From Phycomyces blakesleeanus NRRL 1555(-) (taxonomy: Eukaryota > Mucoromycota > Mucoromycetes > Mucorales > Phycomycetaceae): 64,000 nucleotides of DNA. Every line of letters begins with the position of its first letter. Position 1 is the stretch's first letter. The position numbers were made by a program, and so were the translations under genes. Below are positions 11,957 through 22,560 of this stretch, piece after piece. The stretch lies in contig NW_017265143.1 of assembly GCF_001638985.1 (NCBI RefSeq), forward strand, positions 1,438,259-1,502,258. Direction: 5' to 3'. Below the pieces are notes generated by a model. The model ran no database searches and was not told where the DNA came from. It saw nothing but the letters and a program-made list of their open reading frames with translations.

Positions 11957-12443
11957 GGGGTTTCACCAACTTTGGATGTTGACTGTTGGATATAGCGGTA
12001 GTTTAATTCCGAAAATGATTGGCTGTAGCGAATCTTCAAAAAATGAAAAACGAGCATCCAAGCATCTAAGAAAATAGTTCGATACTCTAGATGTCGTGAC
12101 TTAGCCGAAATTTTGTAAATTTTGTACTTTATGTACGATTGATGGCGAAGTTCATATAGAAGCAAAGTCAAAAATAAAACATAATCAATCTATATAAAAG
12201 TAGTTATCTTGATACCAAATTATAGAAGTCTAACTTACTTGTGAGGAATTTGGGCATAGGCACTATATTTATGGGTACTCTAATCAAGCGTATTGTACAT
12301 ATGAATTTTGACGTATATGAGAAAACATCAACCAAGGGTCATTAGGGGGTTTCACCAGTCTTTTTTCGATACTTATTATTATTGGCTGGTGCTTAAACTA
12401 CCGCTATATCCAACAGTCAACATCCAAAGCTGGTGAAACCCCC
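11957..12443. mobile_element. MITE 1, TA-flanked with inverted repeats of about 49 bp
   Basis: The left end (11957-12005) and the right end (12395-12443) are inverted repeats of about 49 bp that differ by one G in the terminal run and by one internal base. Both ends are flanked by TA (11955-11956 and 12444-12445), as for Tc1/mariner-type insertion. The terminal motif is GGGGGTTTCACCA. A second, internal copy of the terminus in the left-end orientation lies at 12343-12358, so the right-hand 100 bp form a nested sub-unit. There is no coding capacity. The same terminal bases occur in the MITE at 18971-19412. Confidence 0.8.
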
Positions 12444-12823
12444 TAATATAAATATTTATAAGTCTTCATACTAAACATAAATTAAAAATTAAAAATAAAT
12501 AAATAATTAATATTCAGCATATAAAATATCATTTAATCTAATATATAGTCAAGACAAGACATGATAAATAAGCATACAATACTCAGTCTAATTACTTTAT
12601 GAGGCTATTTGCACTGTGTTCTGACATCTGCCGTGCAATTTAATCTGGCAATATATTTTCATTTGGAGAAAGGCATGCATGATATCTTTTAAGGGGCCAT
12701 TTTATTAAAACTGCAGAGAATTTCAAATTTCAAAGAACTTCTTATACATCTTTTAAATAATCTATAACCTCAAATTCAATAATAATCTATAACCTCAAAT
12801 TTCAATAATAATAATAATCGAAA
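12444..12823. other. AT-rich spacer between MITE 1 and the Helitron coding region
   Basis: It is AT-rich with short direct repeats (for example ATAATCTATAACCTCAAAT twice near 12760-12800). The Helitron's 5' terminus, expected to begin with TC, should lie in or near this stretch but I cannot place it. Confidence 0.4.
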
Positions 12824-13069
12824 ATGTTTTCTACTGAGAAACGTTGTGCTTCATGCAAGCTTATGAGTCATAGTCGTAAATCCAGTGTCCTTTGTCCTTT
12901 GTATAAGAAACGAAATACACTTTATATCCCTCAGAAAAGAACAAATGAGAATATTTCAATTGAAGAAGATTTTCCTGCAGAGAGTAGTGGATGTAATACT
13001 AAAGAATTAAAAAAAAAGAATAAGAATTATAAGAGTCTAATTCAATTGATCTACTATCCATATATTTAG
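12824..13069 (+). pseudogene. Helitron N-terminal open frame
   Basis: This 81-codon open frame at the 5' edge of the Helitron contains CASCKLMSH, a cysteine pattern seen at the start of some fungal Helitron proteins. It ends at a stop just before the next coding block, which begins in another frame near 13060-13189. It may be an N-terminal exon or a fragment. I cannot tell whether an intron or a mutation separates the two. Confidence 0.4.
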
Positions 13070-13188
13070 CTGCTTCATCGAGAGTAAGAATAGATCCAGT
13101 TGAAGAGCAATAAATAATTGTAGACACAGTTGTTGATCCAACTATTATCCTTGCTGAAGAACCTACCAGTGAGCATGAGGAAGAAATC

Positions 13189-15163
13189 ATGACAATAAAT
13201 GAAAGCACTGCTACCCGTCATTGTCCAAGCTGTTTGGGAACAAATCATCTTCGAATAACTAACCTGATGTGTCCTGACAATGTACAGATACCGGTACAAA
13301 ATCAGAATCCTCAAAACCAGAACGTTGCCAACATTTCCAGACTCCAAAATATCTCTGAGCCAGAAATTGATAGCAGAGGGAATATGGATGTTGCCTGTAG
13401 ATTTTGTGGCGCATTGATGCGGTTGAAAGAGAAGGACACTGATTCGCCTATCCGCAGATCGAAATTTAACATGTGCTGTGGCAAGGGAAAATATGTTCTT
13501 CCTTCTCTTGAGCCAACACCACCTGGAATTTCTGAGCTTATAAATTACAGGACATCCGATGGAAAACATTTTCTCAGTAAAATTAGAGGCCACAACAGCA
13601 CCTTAAGCTTCACATCGTTGGGAGCTAAAATCGACAACTCTGTGGCAAATAACCAAGGTGGTGCGTACTGCTTCAGAATACATGGCACTGTATATCACAG
13701 AATTGGGTCTATTCGTCCATCAAGAGCACAAGATATTGATCACCCTCAACTTGCTCAAGTATACATATATGATCCAGCATCGCAAGCCCAACACCATTAC
13801 CATCATGCTCCATACTTGAAAGCAGATATTCTGGAGAAAATTCGATTGATTCTCATAGAGACAAATCCTGTTGTTTCTCTGTTCGGATCAATGGATCAAG
13901 TATTACATGAGAATGGACATGTAAAAGATGTTGCTATATGCTTGGTTGCTGAAGGTCCCCAAGATCAAAGATATAATGCACCAACTGCTGACGAGATTGC
14001 TATTCTAATTATGAATAATGAAAGGGGTTCTTCTAGAGACATCTACTGCACACACAAACCAACCAGTTACAAAAAATAAATGAGTATCATAGATCATATA
14101 ATGCTCTTCATTATGTCTTGCTATTCCCTTCTGGTGAGGACGGATGGACAATCGAATCAAAATCTTTGTCAGGCAAAACCGTTAGTGCTATGCATTGGTA
14201 TTCCAACCGACTTATGTACCGCCCCGATTCTCTCCATCTCCTCCATCTCTTTGGCCGACTTTTCCAGCAATTTATTGTAGACATATATGCAAATATTGAA
14301 CATAGAAGAAGAGACTTTCTTGCTGGTAATCAGAGCTGCCTTCGAGTAGACCTTTACAGTGGAATACAATATGCTATTAACCTGGAGGATAACAATTTTG
14401 CCAACATTGGAAGACGTGTCCTCCTTCCTTCTACTTTTATTGGTATCCCCCGTCACATGGGTCAGCTCTACCAGGATGCAAGGAGTATAATACGCTGTTT
14501 TGGCAAACCAGACCTTTTCATCACATTCACCTGCAATACGCATTGGCCTGAAATCACAAATGCACTTTTAGTAGATCAAAAAGCAGCAGACAGACCAGAT
14601 CTTTGCTCCCATGTTTTCAATATGAAGCTTAAAGAGCTAATGAATGACTTGACAAAGAAAGGTGTTTTGGAGAAAGTCAAAGTCTTTATCTATGTCATAG
14701 AGTTTCAAAAACGAGGACTCCCCCATGCACACATTCTTCTGATCCTATTAGCCATGAAAAACCAATGACAACAGAAGACTATGACCGTATAGTTTCTGCT
14801 GAATTTTCTGATTCAGTCACAAAACCCTTGGCCTATAGAATTGTCTGCCATAGTATGCTACATGGTCCATGTGGTATAAGGTACCCAAAGGCACCATGCA
14901 TGGAAAATGGTAAATGCAAAAATAATTTTCCAAAAGATTTTTGTGATGAAATAGTCGATGATGGATCTGGATATCCAAAGTATAAAAGAAGAAATAATGG
15001 TATAACAGTAGTCAGAGGCTCAGCGTCACTGAACAATAGATGGGTGGTTCCACACAATTTATATCTGTGCGCAAAATATGATGCCCACATCAATGTTGAA
15101 ATCTGCACTTCTGTATCAGCTGTAAGATATCTATACAAATATGTGTACAAAGGCCATGATTGA
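13189..15163 (+). pseudogene. Helitron Rep/HUH endonuclease region
   Basis: The first block (13189-14079) has zinc-finger-like cysteines (CPSCLGTNHL, CRFCGALM, MCCGKGKY). It continues into GTVYHRIG and QVYIYDPASQAQ, both typical of the Helitron helicase-like N-terminal domain. A frameshift near 14070 moves the frame to the block with HYVLLFPSGEDGW (to 14768). That block carries FITFTCNTHWPEI and the HUH motif GLPHAHILLIL. A second frameshift near 14745 leads to 14765-15163, which ends in VRYLYKYVYKGHD, the catalytic tyrosine motif. The TGA at 15161-15163 falls where the family has Arg (KGHDRA), so it is probably CGA to TGA. The enzyme would nick and join single strands in rolling-circle transposition; this copy is dead. 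Confidence 0.8.
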
Positions 15164-16213
15164 GCTATGGCAAAAATTCAATCAGCCAGTATCAGTACCA
15201 CAACCACCACCAATACCAACATCAATATAACTAATATTCATCAAGAAGCTGTAAATGAAGTCAATGAGTTTCTGGATGCTTGCTACGTATTGGCCTCTGA
15301 AGCATGCTGGAGAATGTTCTCATTTAAACTGCGCCAAGAGCACCCAACCCACCAAATACTGGCAATTCATCTTGAAAACTCTCAGCCAGTATATTTCTAT
15401 GCTTTTACAAATCGACATCAATTATCAAACGCAAATACAAACACAAACATAACATTGACAGGGTAGTTCTCATATAACACTTACAATATAACAGCACGTG
15501 AATATCTGTCTATAGATTTTCCAACTCACTTCGTTTGGTCAAAGAAAAACAAAAAAAGGACAATACGCAAAACATCTAACAGAGGAACAATTGGCAGAAT
15601 ATATAGCATATATCCAAGAGACCCAGAAAAATATTTCTTAAGAATACTGCTTCTTAATGTTACAGATGCTACAAGCTTCCAGAATCTTCGGACAGTAGAG
15701 GGGAAAATATATGAAATAAATCAAGCTGCGTGTCATGCTTTAGAACTCTTAATGGATGACAAGGAATGGGAGGAATGCATGGAAGAGGAAAAATCATATG
15801 AGCTCCCATATTCACTAAGACAACTATTTGCAATTTTTTTGGTTTTCTGTGGGCTATCTGATCCATTCTATCTTTGGATTTCCTACCGAGATTCAATGAT
15901 AGAAGACTATTTACATTCAGAAAGACTTTAACATCAAGACCAGTCCTTGGAGCCTAAGCAAGAGATGTATAACAGATGTTTGTGGGACATCGAAAGTCAC
16001 CTCTCCGTAAGTTCGTTGTCTCTAACATCGTTTAGTAGGTTTACACTTCCACCAATACCTACATTGTCAAATCAGACAGAGCATAGACATGGATTAAGGA
16101 CGTTGATACATGAACAAGAAGATCTTTTCTCCGAAGCCGCTTTGATGCCAGACCCAGACACTTTGTCTTTCAATGTTGATCAATAAATTGCATATGACAA
16201 AATCTGCAGTTCA
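15164..16213 (+). pseudogene. Helitron linker region between Rep and helicase
   Basis: The reading continues after the TGA at 15161 (IQSASIST..., ending near 15466). A stretch at about 15490-15930 without an ATG still encodes family-like sequence: AREYLSIDFPTHFVW, TIGRIYSIYPRDPEKYFLRI, NLRTVEGKIYEI and DDKEWEECM. This is the conserved segment between Rep and helicase domains. A further block (15947-16186) ends in LSFNVDQ at an in-frame TAA, and the next residues IAYDKI belong to the same frame. The region has decayed through stops and at least one frameshift, but its order is intact. Confidence 0.75.
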
Positions 16214-17611
16214 TTGAACACAGCTACTCTTGCGCCGAGACTCTTCTTTATAGACGGACCAGGTGGGACAGGCAAGACATTTGTATTTAACGCTCTTTTG
16301 TGTCATGTCCGTCGACAAGGAAAATTTTCTCTTGCAGTTGCTACCAGTGGTATTGCTGCATTGCTTCTTGATGGTGGACGAACTGCACATTCAAGATTCA
16401 AGATTCCACTTGAAATACATTATAACTCTATGTGCTCTATACCAGTCAACTCGCAAATAGCCAATTTACTCAGAGCAACTAAACTGATCATTTGGGACGA
16501 GGCGTCAATGATTAGTAAGGATATATTTAACGCAGTCAACCGTTCAATGCAAGACATTATGAAGGCCGTAAACCCCTTACTCGAAGCAGTACAATTTGGT
16601 GGAAAATTGGTTGTATTTGGTGGTAATTTCCGGCAAGTTCTTTCTGTAATTCCCAGAGCATCAAAAGATTACATTGTGGAGCAATGTATAAATAAGGCCC
16701 GTGATTGGCAATGCGTTACTCCATTAATGTTGATAATCAATATGCGTATTTCACAAGCTACTACACCAGAGGAAGCAAATGAACTCAGAGACTTTGCTGA
16801 ATTTCTATTAAAAGTTGGCGAGGGTACTATTCTCAGTTCTGGCGGGGAAGACACCATACCCATTCCTCAAGAAATGCTAACCCCTGGCAGTAATATACTC
16901 AACCTGGCTAATGCAGTATTCCCTGATCTCAATGCAAATGCAGAAAGTGCCGATTTCCTCATTTGTCGTGCAATACTTACACCCAAAAATGATGATGTTA
17001 CAACAATCAACAATATCCTTCATGATATATCTCCAGGTGCAGTCCATGAATTCAAGAGTGTTGATCGAGGCAATAGTGAAGATTATCTATTAGTATATTC
17101 AATTGAATCTTTAAATACTATCAATCCTGGATCCCTGCCCCCTCACAATCTTCGCCTCAAAAAAGGATGCCCTATCATGCTTTTAAGAAAAATTGATCCA
17201 AAGAATGGTCTCTGTAATGGTACACGTCTGATATGCAACTCATTTGAGCGGTTTGTCCTAAAAGCTACAATTGTAACGGGATCACATGCTGGAAAAGTTG
17301 CACTTATTCCAAAAATCAAACTCAGTCCATCTGAATCAACATCATCTATCAGTTTTTAGCGCTGTCAATTCCCTGCTCGTCTAGCTTTTGCTATGACAAT
17401 TAATAAATCCCAAGGACAAACCCTTGATTGTGTTGGCCTGTATCTTCCAGCACTAGTATCTGGACATGGTCAGCTTTATGTTGCTCTTTCTCGGGTTAGG
17501 AAACCATCTGGAATCAAAATTATGCTTGACACTCCATATAACCCAAATATGCCACAAACTATTGTATATACTAACAATGTAGTATACAAAGATGTATTAT
17601 CCAGAAACTAA
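16214..17611 (+). pseudogene. Helitron Pif1-family helicase region
   Basis: Walker A reads FIDGPGGTGKTFVFNALL near the start, and Walker B is LIIWDEASMIS. Motif III reads VVFGGNFRQVLSVIP, where Pif1 helicases normally have GGDFRQ, so the Asp has become Asn. Later motifs are ENGLCNGTRL-like (KNGLCNGTRLIC), MTINKSQGQTLD and LYVALSRV near the C-terminus. The TAG at 17357-17359 interrupts the frame, which continues without shift to 17611. The helicase would unwind DNA during rolling-circle transposition. The nonsense codon and the motif III change both suggest inactivation. Confidence 0.85.
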
Positions 17612-17794
17612 GCCAAAAAAACTTATATATTTGATTTATGACTTAAATACTATAATAAAATAATTTATTCTGTGGCTTCTACTCATTATATAAACACATA
17701 TTTTAACAAAGATAAAATAAAATAAAAGTATTAATTGTGATATATAGTACTTGAACTTTCTGTAGGGAAGAATTACATAAAACTTGCGTGCGGT

Positions 17795-17842
17795 GGGGGG
17801 GCACAGGGAGGGGGGGAGCTCCGCTTCCAAAAAGAAGGCTAG
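17795..17842. other. G-rich tract and short hairpin at the putative Helitron 3' end
   Basis: The plus strand has runs of seven, three and seven G (17795-17801, 17806-17808, 17810-17816). The palindrome GGAGCTCC and a small CTTC...GAAG stem follow, then CTAG and T. In this AT-rich region the tract stands out. It could fold as a G-quadruplex if long runs are split. Helitrons end in a hairpin followed by CTRR, so this is my best candidate terminus, although the stem is short. Confidence 0.35.
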
Positions 17843-18059
17843 TGAACTGTGAAATTACTAGAAAAATTAAAACTGATAGTAAGAACATATTCCAATAAAA
17901 AAAAACCTTGTATGTCTATAAGCCTTGATGGAGACTAGAGCCGTGAGGGCTAGCATAGAATGTAAAAAAGAAAAAGAAAAAAAAAGATTAAATAGATAGA
18001 ATCAGTAGTAAAGTAATATTTAAATACACTTATATATCTAAGACGTTGAATTAATAGCA
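17843..18059. other. Spacer between the Helitron and the micro-exon-like array
   Basis: This is AT-rich sequence. The plus strand at about 17934-17953 has a weak palindrome built on CTAGAGCC/GGGCTAG. It may contain the outermost, most decayed units of the adjoining array. No gene is visible. Confidence 0.4.
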
Positions 18060-18910
18060 GGATCTTGATCGTTGACCAGGACTCTAAAAACGCTTGATAA
18101 ATGTCATTGGCTGTAAAAAAGTAATCTAAGAATCTTATATACCTTTACCCAATAATGTTGAGTGGAAACTTGATAATGACCAAAGACTTGATCAATGGGC
18201 TTGAATGTGCAAACGCCAGAGAAATTCAGTCGATATTAAAAAAAATCAAAGATACATGGATATCTTCAACCCTTCCCGGAAAGCTGAAGCTTGATCGTTG
18301 GACTCGGATTTAAAATACTAATCAAATGTAATCGATAATAAATAAATGTTCAAAATAAACGGTGATACCTGTGGCTCATGGTTGAGAGTAGGAAATTTAT
18401 CCCTTGACCTATATATTAAAAGCAATAGGCAATAGCAGCCGGCAGTCCTAAAAGGGCAATTATACTTGAATGTCTGTGAACTTGGGTGGAGACTAAACTC
18501 TTGAACCTTGGTGTGGACTATGGTATGACTAGATAAATATGATGGATGACAGAAAGATATTCAAAGGAGGGTGTACGCCTGTTACCTCGACGAATAGCAG
18601 AAACTTGATCATCAGCGTTGACTGTAAAATTATTAGACAATTTCAACAAGCAATGATTAACTATTAAAAAAAAAGCATATATACCTTTTACCCTAGATGA
18701 GCAGCGGAATCTCAATTAGTAGCCTTGACTATGAAAAGACTAGACAAATATAGCAGACACCAAGCAAATGCTCAAAGAGGTATATATACCAGTAACCCTG
18801 CATGAACTATGGAATCTTGGGTGTTGGCCTCAATTGTGAAAAGACTACCGAACTAAAGCTGGTAATAGGTAAATACCCAAAGATACTGGTATACCTAACA
18901 TCGCACCACT
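18060..18910 (-). repeat. Tandem array of about 105-bp units, each a micro-exon plus an intron-like segment
   Basis: Read on the minus strand, short segments of about 32-40 nt recur with starts near 18828, 18728, 18621, 18517, 18408, 18302, 18200 and 18110, a spacing of 92-109 bp. Most are preceded by an acceptor-like end (TTTTACAG, ACCATAG, TTTTCATAG). They are followed by a donor-like start (GTAAAAGG, GTAACAGG, GTATCA); some donors are weak. Several micro-exons encode variants of N-D-Q-x-S-A-I (for example 18621-18586 reads NADDQVSAIRR). One unit (18728-18692) has a stop in that frame. This could be a decaying gene made by tandem duplication of an exon-intron unit. Whether it is transcribed is unknown. 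Confidence 0.5.
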
Positions 18911-18970
18911 GCAAAAAAACATCCTATAATAAAATCTAAAATATCTGTAATAGCAGACTTAAATATAATA

Positions 18971-19412
18971 GGGGATTTCATTATCTCTTCGGATAGAAAT
19001 CCAGATTATTATTCGTAAAGGGGGTTTTTAAATGGTAAAATGATTGGCTTAGAAGAACCTGAATAGGATTAAAATGTGTAGATTTAACCTGAAGAAAAAA
19101 GCTCTTGGATTGAAATTGAGGATTGCTTATTTTGACGTCTTGAAATACTTAAAGCAAGAATTTGTCAATTCATTTGCCTGCCTTACATATTTCTAATTTA
19201 TATACAAACTTTAATAAGCAAAATTCTCAATATGAGTGATAGATATTAACATAATCGTATATAATAAAATATCAGGTACAAGAATAAGACGTTTAATTAA
19301 AAAGGGGGACTCAATAATTTCCATTTTATAATAGTTTTCATTGGCTACAGGTTTAAAACTCGCCATCCAAATCCTAATCTGAATTTCTATCCGAAGAGAT
19401 AATGAAACCCCC
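18971..19412. mobile_element. MITE 2, TA-flanked with inverted repeats of about 38 bp
   Basis: The left end (18971-19008) and the right end (19375-19412) are inverted repeats of about 38 bp with few mismatches. They are flanked by TA at 18969-18970 and 19413-19414. The right terminus begins GGGGGTTTCATTATC when read inward. The interior has no coding capacity. Its first bases match those of MITE 1, and both carry AAAATGATTGGCT near the left end, which suggests the same mobilising transposase although the rest differs. Confidence 0.8.
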
Positions 19413-19436
19413 TAATATATATAGCTATGTTTTTAG

Positions 19437-19601
19437 TTTAACAACCTCATCTTCATCATTGATAAAATTGTGGGAGCAAACTTGGGTAACAACATTCGTC
19501 AGTTGTTGGACAGAAATCTCACCAGCCTGTCTGAGAAACCAGCTCCCGATGTTGTTGCGTTATGTTTCCCTCAGTGGACCCTAAGAGATAGGTCACAATA
19601 A
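19437..19601 (+). CDS. Orphan 3'-terminal exon of an unrecognised gene
   Basis: Directly after an acceptor-like TTTTTAG (ending at 19436), one frame encodes 54 residues and stops with TAA at 19599-19601. It includes IVGANLGNNIRQLLDRNL and ALCFPQWTLRDR. The codon pattern looks genuine, with balanced amino acids and no low complexity. No upstream exon is evident, since MITE 2 lies immediately 5'. It may be a gene fragment left or captured by transposons, or the end of a gene whose other exons have been displaced. I do not recognise the protein family. Confidence 0.4.
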   Translation, partial: FNNLIFIIDKIVGANLGNNIRQLLDRNLTSLSEKPAPDVVALCFPQWTLRDRSQ

Positions 19602-19899
19602 AAATAATAAAAATTCTTGTTTATCTCATCTTCACAAACTCAATGCTGACGATTTATATACAGGTAGTAATTATTTTGTTCTGTCCTTTTTTGTTATCAT
19701 CATTTATTTTTCTTTTTCTGTTTTAAAAAAGAAAGAAAGAATATTTATTATTGTTTTTGTTAAGCGTAAAGCTTTTTTGATAAGGCAATTACCAGTTTTT
19801 TTAGACAAGTCCTGTTGTATGATTAGCAATTGCTATTTCTAAAGAGATTCTATGTATAGGCAAAATTGAATGATAATTTGACGGCGAAGGTGTTGAACC
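19602..19899. other. Spacer containing only decayed sequence
   Basis: AT-rich sequence with GAAAGAAAG runs. It probably includes the most degraded 3' end of the transposase copy on the minus strand. No feature can be supported. Confidence 0.4.
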
Positions 19900-21960
19900 A
19901 TAAATGGCAACTCCGTCTTTCTCTTTTAATTTATCTGCAAGTAAAGGAAGTCAGTTGACAAACGCGAATACATGTTGATTATGATGAGTGGAATTGGTTT
20001 TATAATATGACTATGTTGGGAGAGGAGTAAAGGAATGAATGGATATACTTGATTTGACAAGTCAAGGTTGTTTCTGTACTTCTATCACTGCCAAGAAACA
20101 ATGATTGCACGTATGATCCGCGGCCAGTGGTTCCATTATTGCCTTAGTACACTTGGCCAATATTGTTGATTGATTTCAACTTTATAATCTGATCATTGGC
20201 AAAGAATAAAGAGGCGGCAGAACTTTGATAATGGACGAGATCGGGGGTGAGGTATGCAAGTTTGTAGTATTGCAACAAGTAGGGATAATCAATATCACCC
20301 ATTGAAGAAGGTTTACTAACTGAAAGTGGGAAGGATGTAGACGGGAGAGGTTCATTGCCAATGATAATAATTCTGGTAGTTTCAGAAGAATCTACAAATG
20401 CTTACAAAATCAATGGTGGCTGAACAATTGTGGAGGAGGCAGATGACAAGGTTAGGACAGGTGTGGATAAACAGACGAGTTTGGAGAAGACAGGAAGAAA
20501 GGGAGCTTGAGTAGGACATGTAAGAGCAGAATTGACAAAATCACTTTTGTATATATCTTCAACAAAGCATCTCATAAACGCGGCTTCAAAACCGTCCTTG
20601 CCGTTTGTACTGATATTCTTGAGTAGGCCATTGTATCTCTCGAATATAAAGAGTCAATAACTGTACACTGGTCCACAATCTAGAATAGTTTCTCGAAGAC
20701 GGAGGTTTAGGTGCATGTTACAGGTAAGGATTGTGGCGGTGTAAATCTTGTTGCATTTTTCACAAAATTGTTCGAGATGTCTATGGGCGGTATTAATATC
20801 ATCAAATGTAATGCTGGGTATTACGAGGTGACGACATAAATAGAAAAAATAAATCCAGTTATTGAAATGCAAGGATGGGAGCACATACTTCAATACCAGA
20901 GGAGAATACACCAACACCCACGATTTCCACTCGTCTGCTTTCATAAATGCAAATTTTCTGCCGATTTTGCTTCTCAATGCAGTAAATCCGCTGGTCTTTC
21001 TGACAGCTGGGATGTTGCAGGCAACCATCATCAATGCAGCACGAATCACTTCGCCAGCAGGAAACTCGAATGTTGGGACTCTTACTCCACGATACAGCTG
21101 CATCAATTCATCTACCATTGGCTCAAGATAGTTATTTATTTCGTCAGTTTTGGGCTCCTTGGGACCAGGCAAAAGTCCTACAAGAATAATGTTCTCAGCT
21201 TTAAAACACCCACTAAAAGGCAAGTTGTTGGTGACCACGTAGCAAAATTTGAATAACACAATAAATGTTGCGATGAATCTGTGTACATGATTCTCAGGCA
21301 TACTGCTGTTTGAAAACATATCTACTTTAAAATAGAAAAAAAACTAACACTTTTTTTCTCTTTTTTTTTAGGTTTTTTCTTCAATTTTTATACGAACATT
21401 CAGTGTTTACCTCTTCAACTTTAATATCATCAATATCTTCGGTAGTCTCATTGCTCTCATGCTCAACGTCAATTTCATTGAAATTTTCATCGACCTCACT
21501 GTCAACAGAAACATTGTCAAATGACATAGGGGAGATATCCAAGATGGGTAAGTCAGACTGACGTGCATGAACTTCCGCAGATCCATATTCATGGATTACA
21601 ATAGCTACAAATATAGAATATAATAAGAGAGTCGTTTTTTTATACTCAAATAAATATGACTTAAAATCTGCATAAACGTTCATTAAATGTGTCTGCGCAC
21701 CTGTGTTAAATATAAAATCTATTAACATATAAAAACGCAAATTTTATACCTTGAATGCCATACCCATTTCACTTCTAACGGCATCTTTCAAGGCTGCTTT
21801 CTTGCTATAACGATGGGAAATTATCTTTGGTACTAGAGTGTATCCCATCATCACTTTTAATGCATTCAGTGCAATGGCACTCTTCAAAATTTCGTTCCAT
21901 TGTAGAAGACACGACAAATGTGTTTCTTTACCGATGGAATAAAAGGGAAACAAGTGCTAC
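19900..21960 (-). pseudogene. CACTA/EnSpm-like transposase pseudogene, copy C (internally deleted)
   Basis: An acidic exon (21595-21415, with EVDENFNEIDVEHESNETTE) is followed by ENIILVGLLPGPKEPK, YLEPMVDELMQLY and VIRAALMMVACNIPA. The frame then jumps from KTSGFTALRSK directly to FAFMKADEWKSWVLVYS. Against copy A (42540-45687) this marks an internal deletion of the DPMHN catalytic region. After GPVYSY there is an in-frame TGA (20651-20653), followed by FERYNGLLKNIS and decayed downstream sequence to about 19900. Copy A has a TGA at exactly the same place, where copy B has TGG. The copy is not functional. Confidence 0.7.
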
Positions 21961-22129
21961 ATGTACTTTATTGAAAGAGTCTTTATAATAATAAATAGAA
22001 TAACTTTTGTTGCTTGTTATATCCAAGCCAATAGAATACAGTAAAGCTGTGTTTTCAACTTGTGAACATGGAAAATTATCCCACATTTTCAATTGTTATC
22101 AAACAACTGTGCGCATTGTAATTTCCACC

Positions 22130-22560
22130 CTTTTTTTCAGTGTGATCCGTTCTCAAACACAAGCAGTTATGACAGCTACGCCATTGAATATTGATGAGGG
22201 TACCTTCTCGATATCTAACCGTCCAATTGCTAGCATGGTGCAGAGCTACATCCATATGCAGCCTGAAGTAGAGTATGTTTTGTCTTCAGTCGTGGAAGAG
22301 AAAGCTCGTAGACACCTTTCGTATAAAATTCACAGGGCAAAATCTATGTCGGAAAAGTTAGCTGGGCGTAATCGGTTTTCTCGTTGTCGAACAAGAAAGA
22401 TAAGAGTAAGTATAATCCACGGTTTTTGTTTAAATAATTTTAACATTTTTTTTCTTTTTACAAAGGAGTGTCATTTTTTTATTTAGAATTCCTAATTGTT
22501 GATATTATAACACAGATCAAAGAATACTTTAGCAAGTTAAAAGGACGGAGAAATGATCAA
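22130..22560 (+). pseudogene. Fragment of the second CACTA gene (homologue of the intact gene at 46306-47394)
   Basis: After an acceptor-like TTTTTTTCAG, the frame reads VIRSQTQAVMTATPL, then FSISNRPIASMVQSYIH, VVEEKARRHLSYKIHRAK and a basic end SRCRTRKIR, followed by a GTAAGT donor. This is the clear counterpart of exon 2 of the gene at 46306-47394. The first exon and a clean downstream exon are not found. It lies convergent with transposase copy B, the same arrangement as in the intact element, so both probably came from one element. Confidence 0.65.

Larger units (their letters stand above)
12824..17842 (+). mobile_element. Autonomous but inactivated Helitron (rolling-circle transposon)
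   Basis: The element carries, in order on the plus strand, a zinc-finger/Rep-type HUH nuclease region and a Pif1-family helicase region, the diagnostic pair of Helitrons. The coding region is broken by at least two frameshifts (near 14070 and 14745) and several in-frame stops (15161-15163, near 16184 and 17357-17359). The 5' end is not located. A candidate 3' end is the CTAG at 17839-17842, which lies just after a GC-rich, hairpin-capable stretch and is followed by T, as in the CTRR rule. That end is tentative. Confidence 0.8.

Noticed and set aside
18907..18920. CACTGCAAAA resembling the CACTA left terminus
   Set aside because: On the minus strand it reads as a splice-acceptor-like TTTTTTTGCAG at the edge of the micro-exon array, only ten bases match the true terminus, and no partner end is found on the right.
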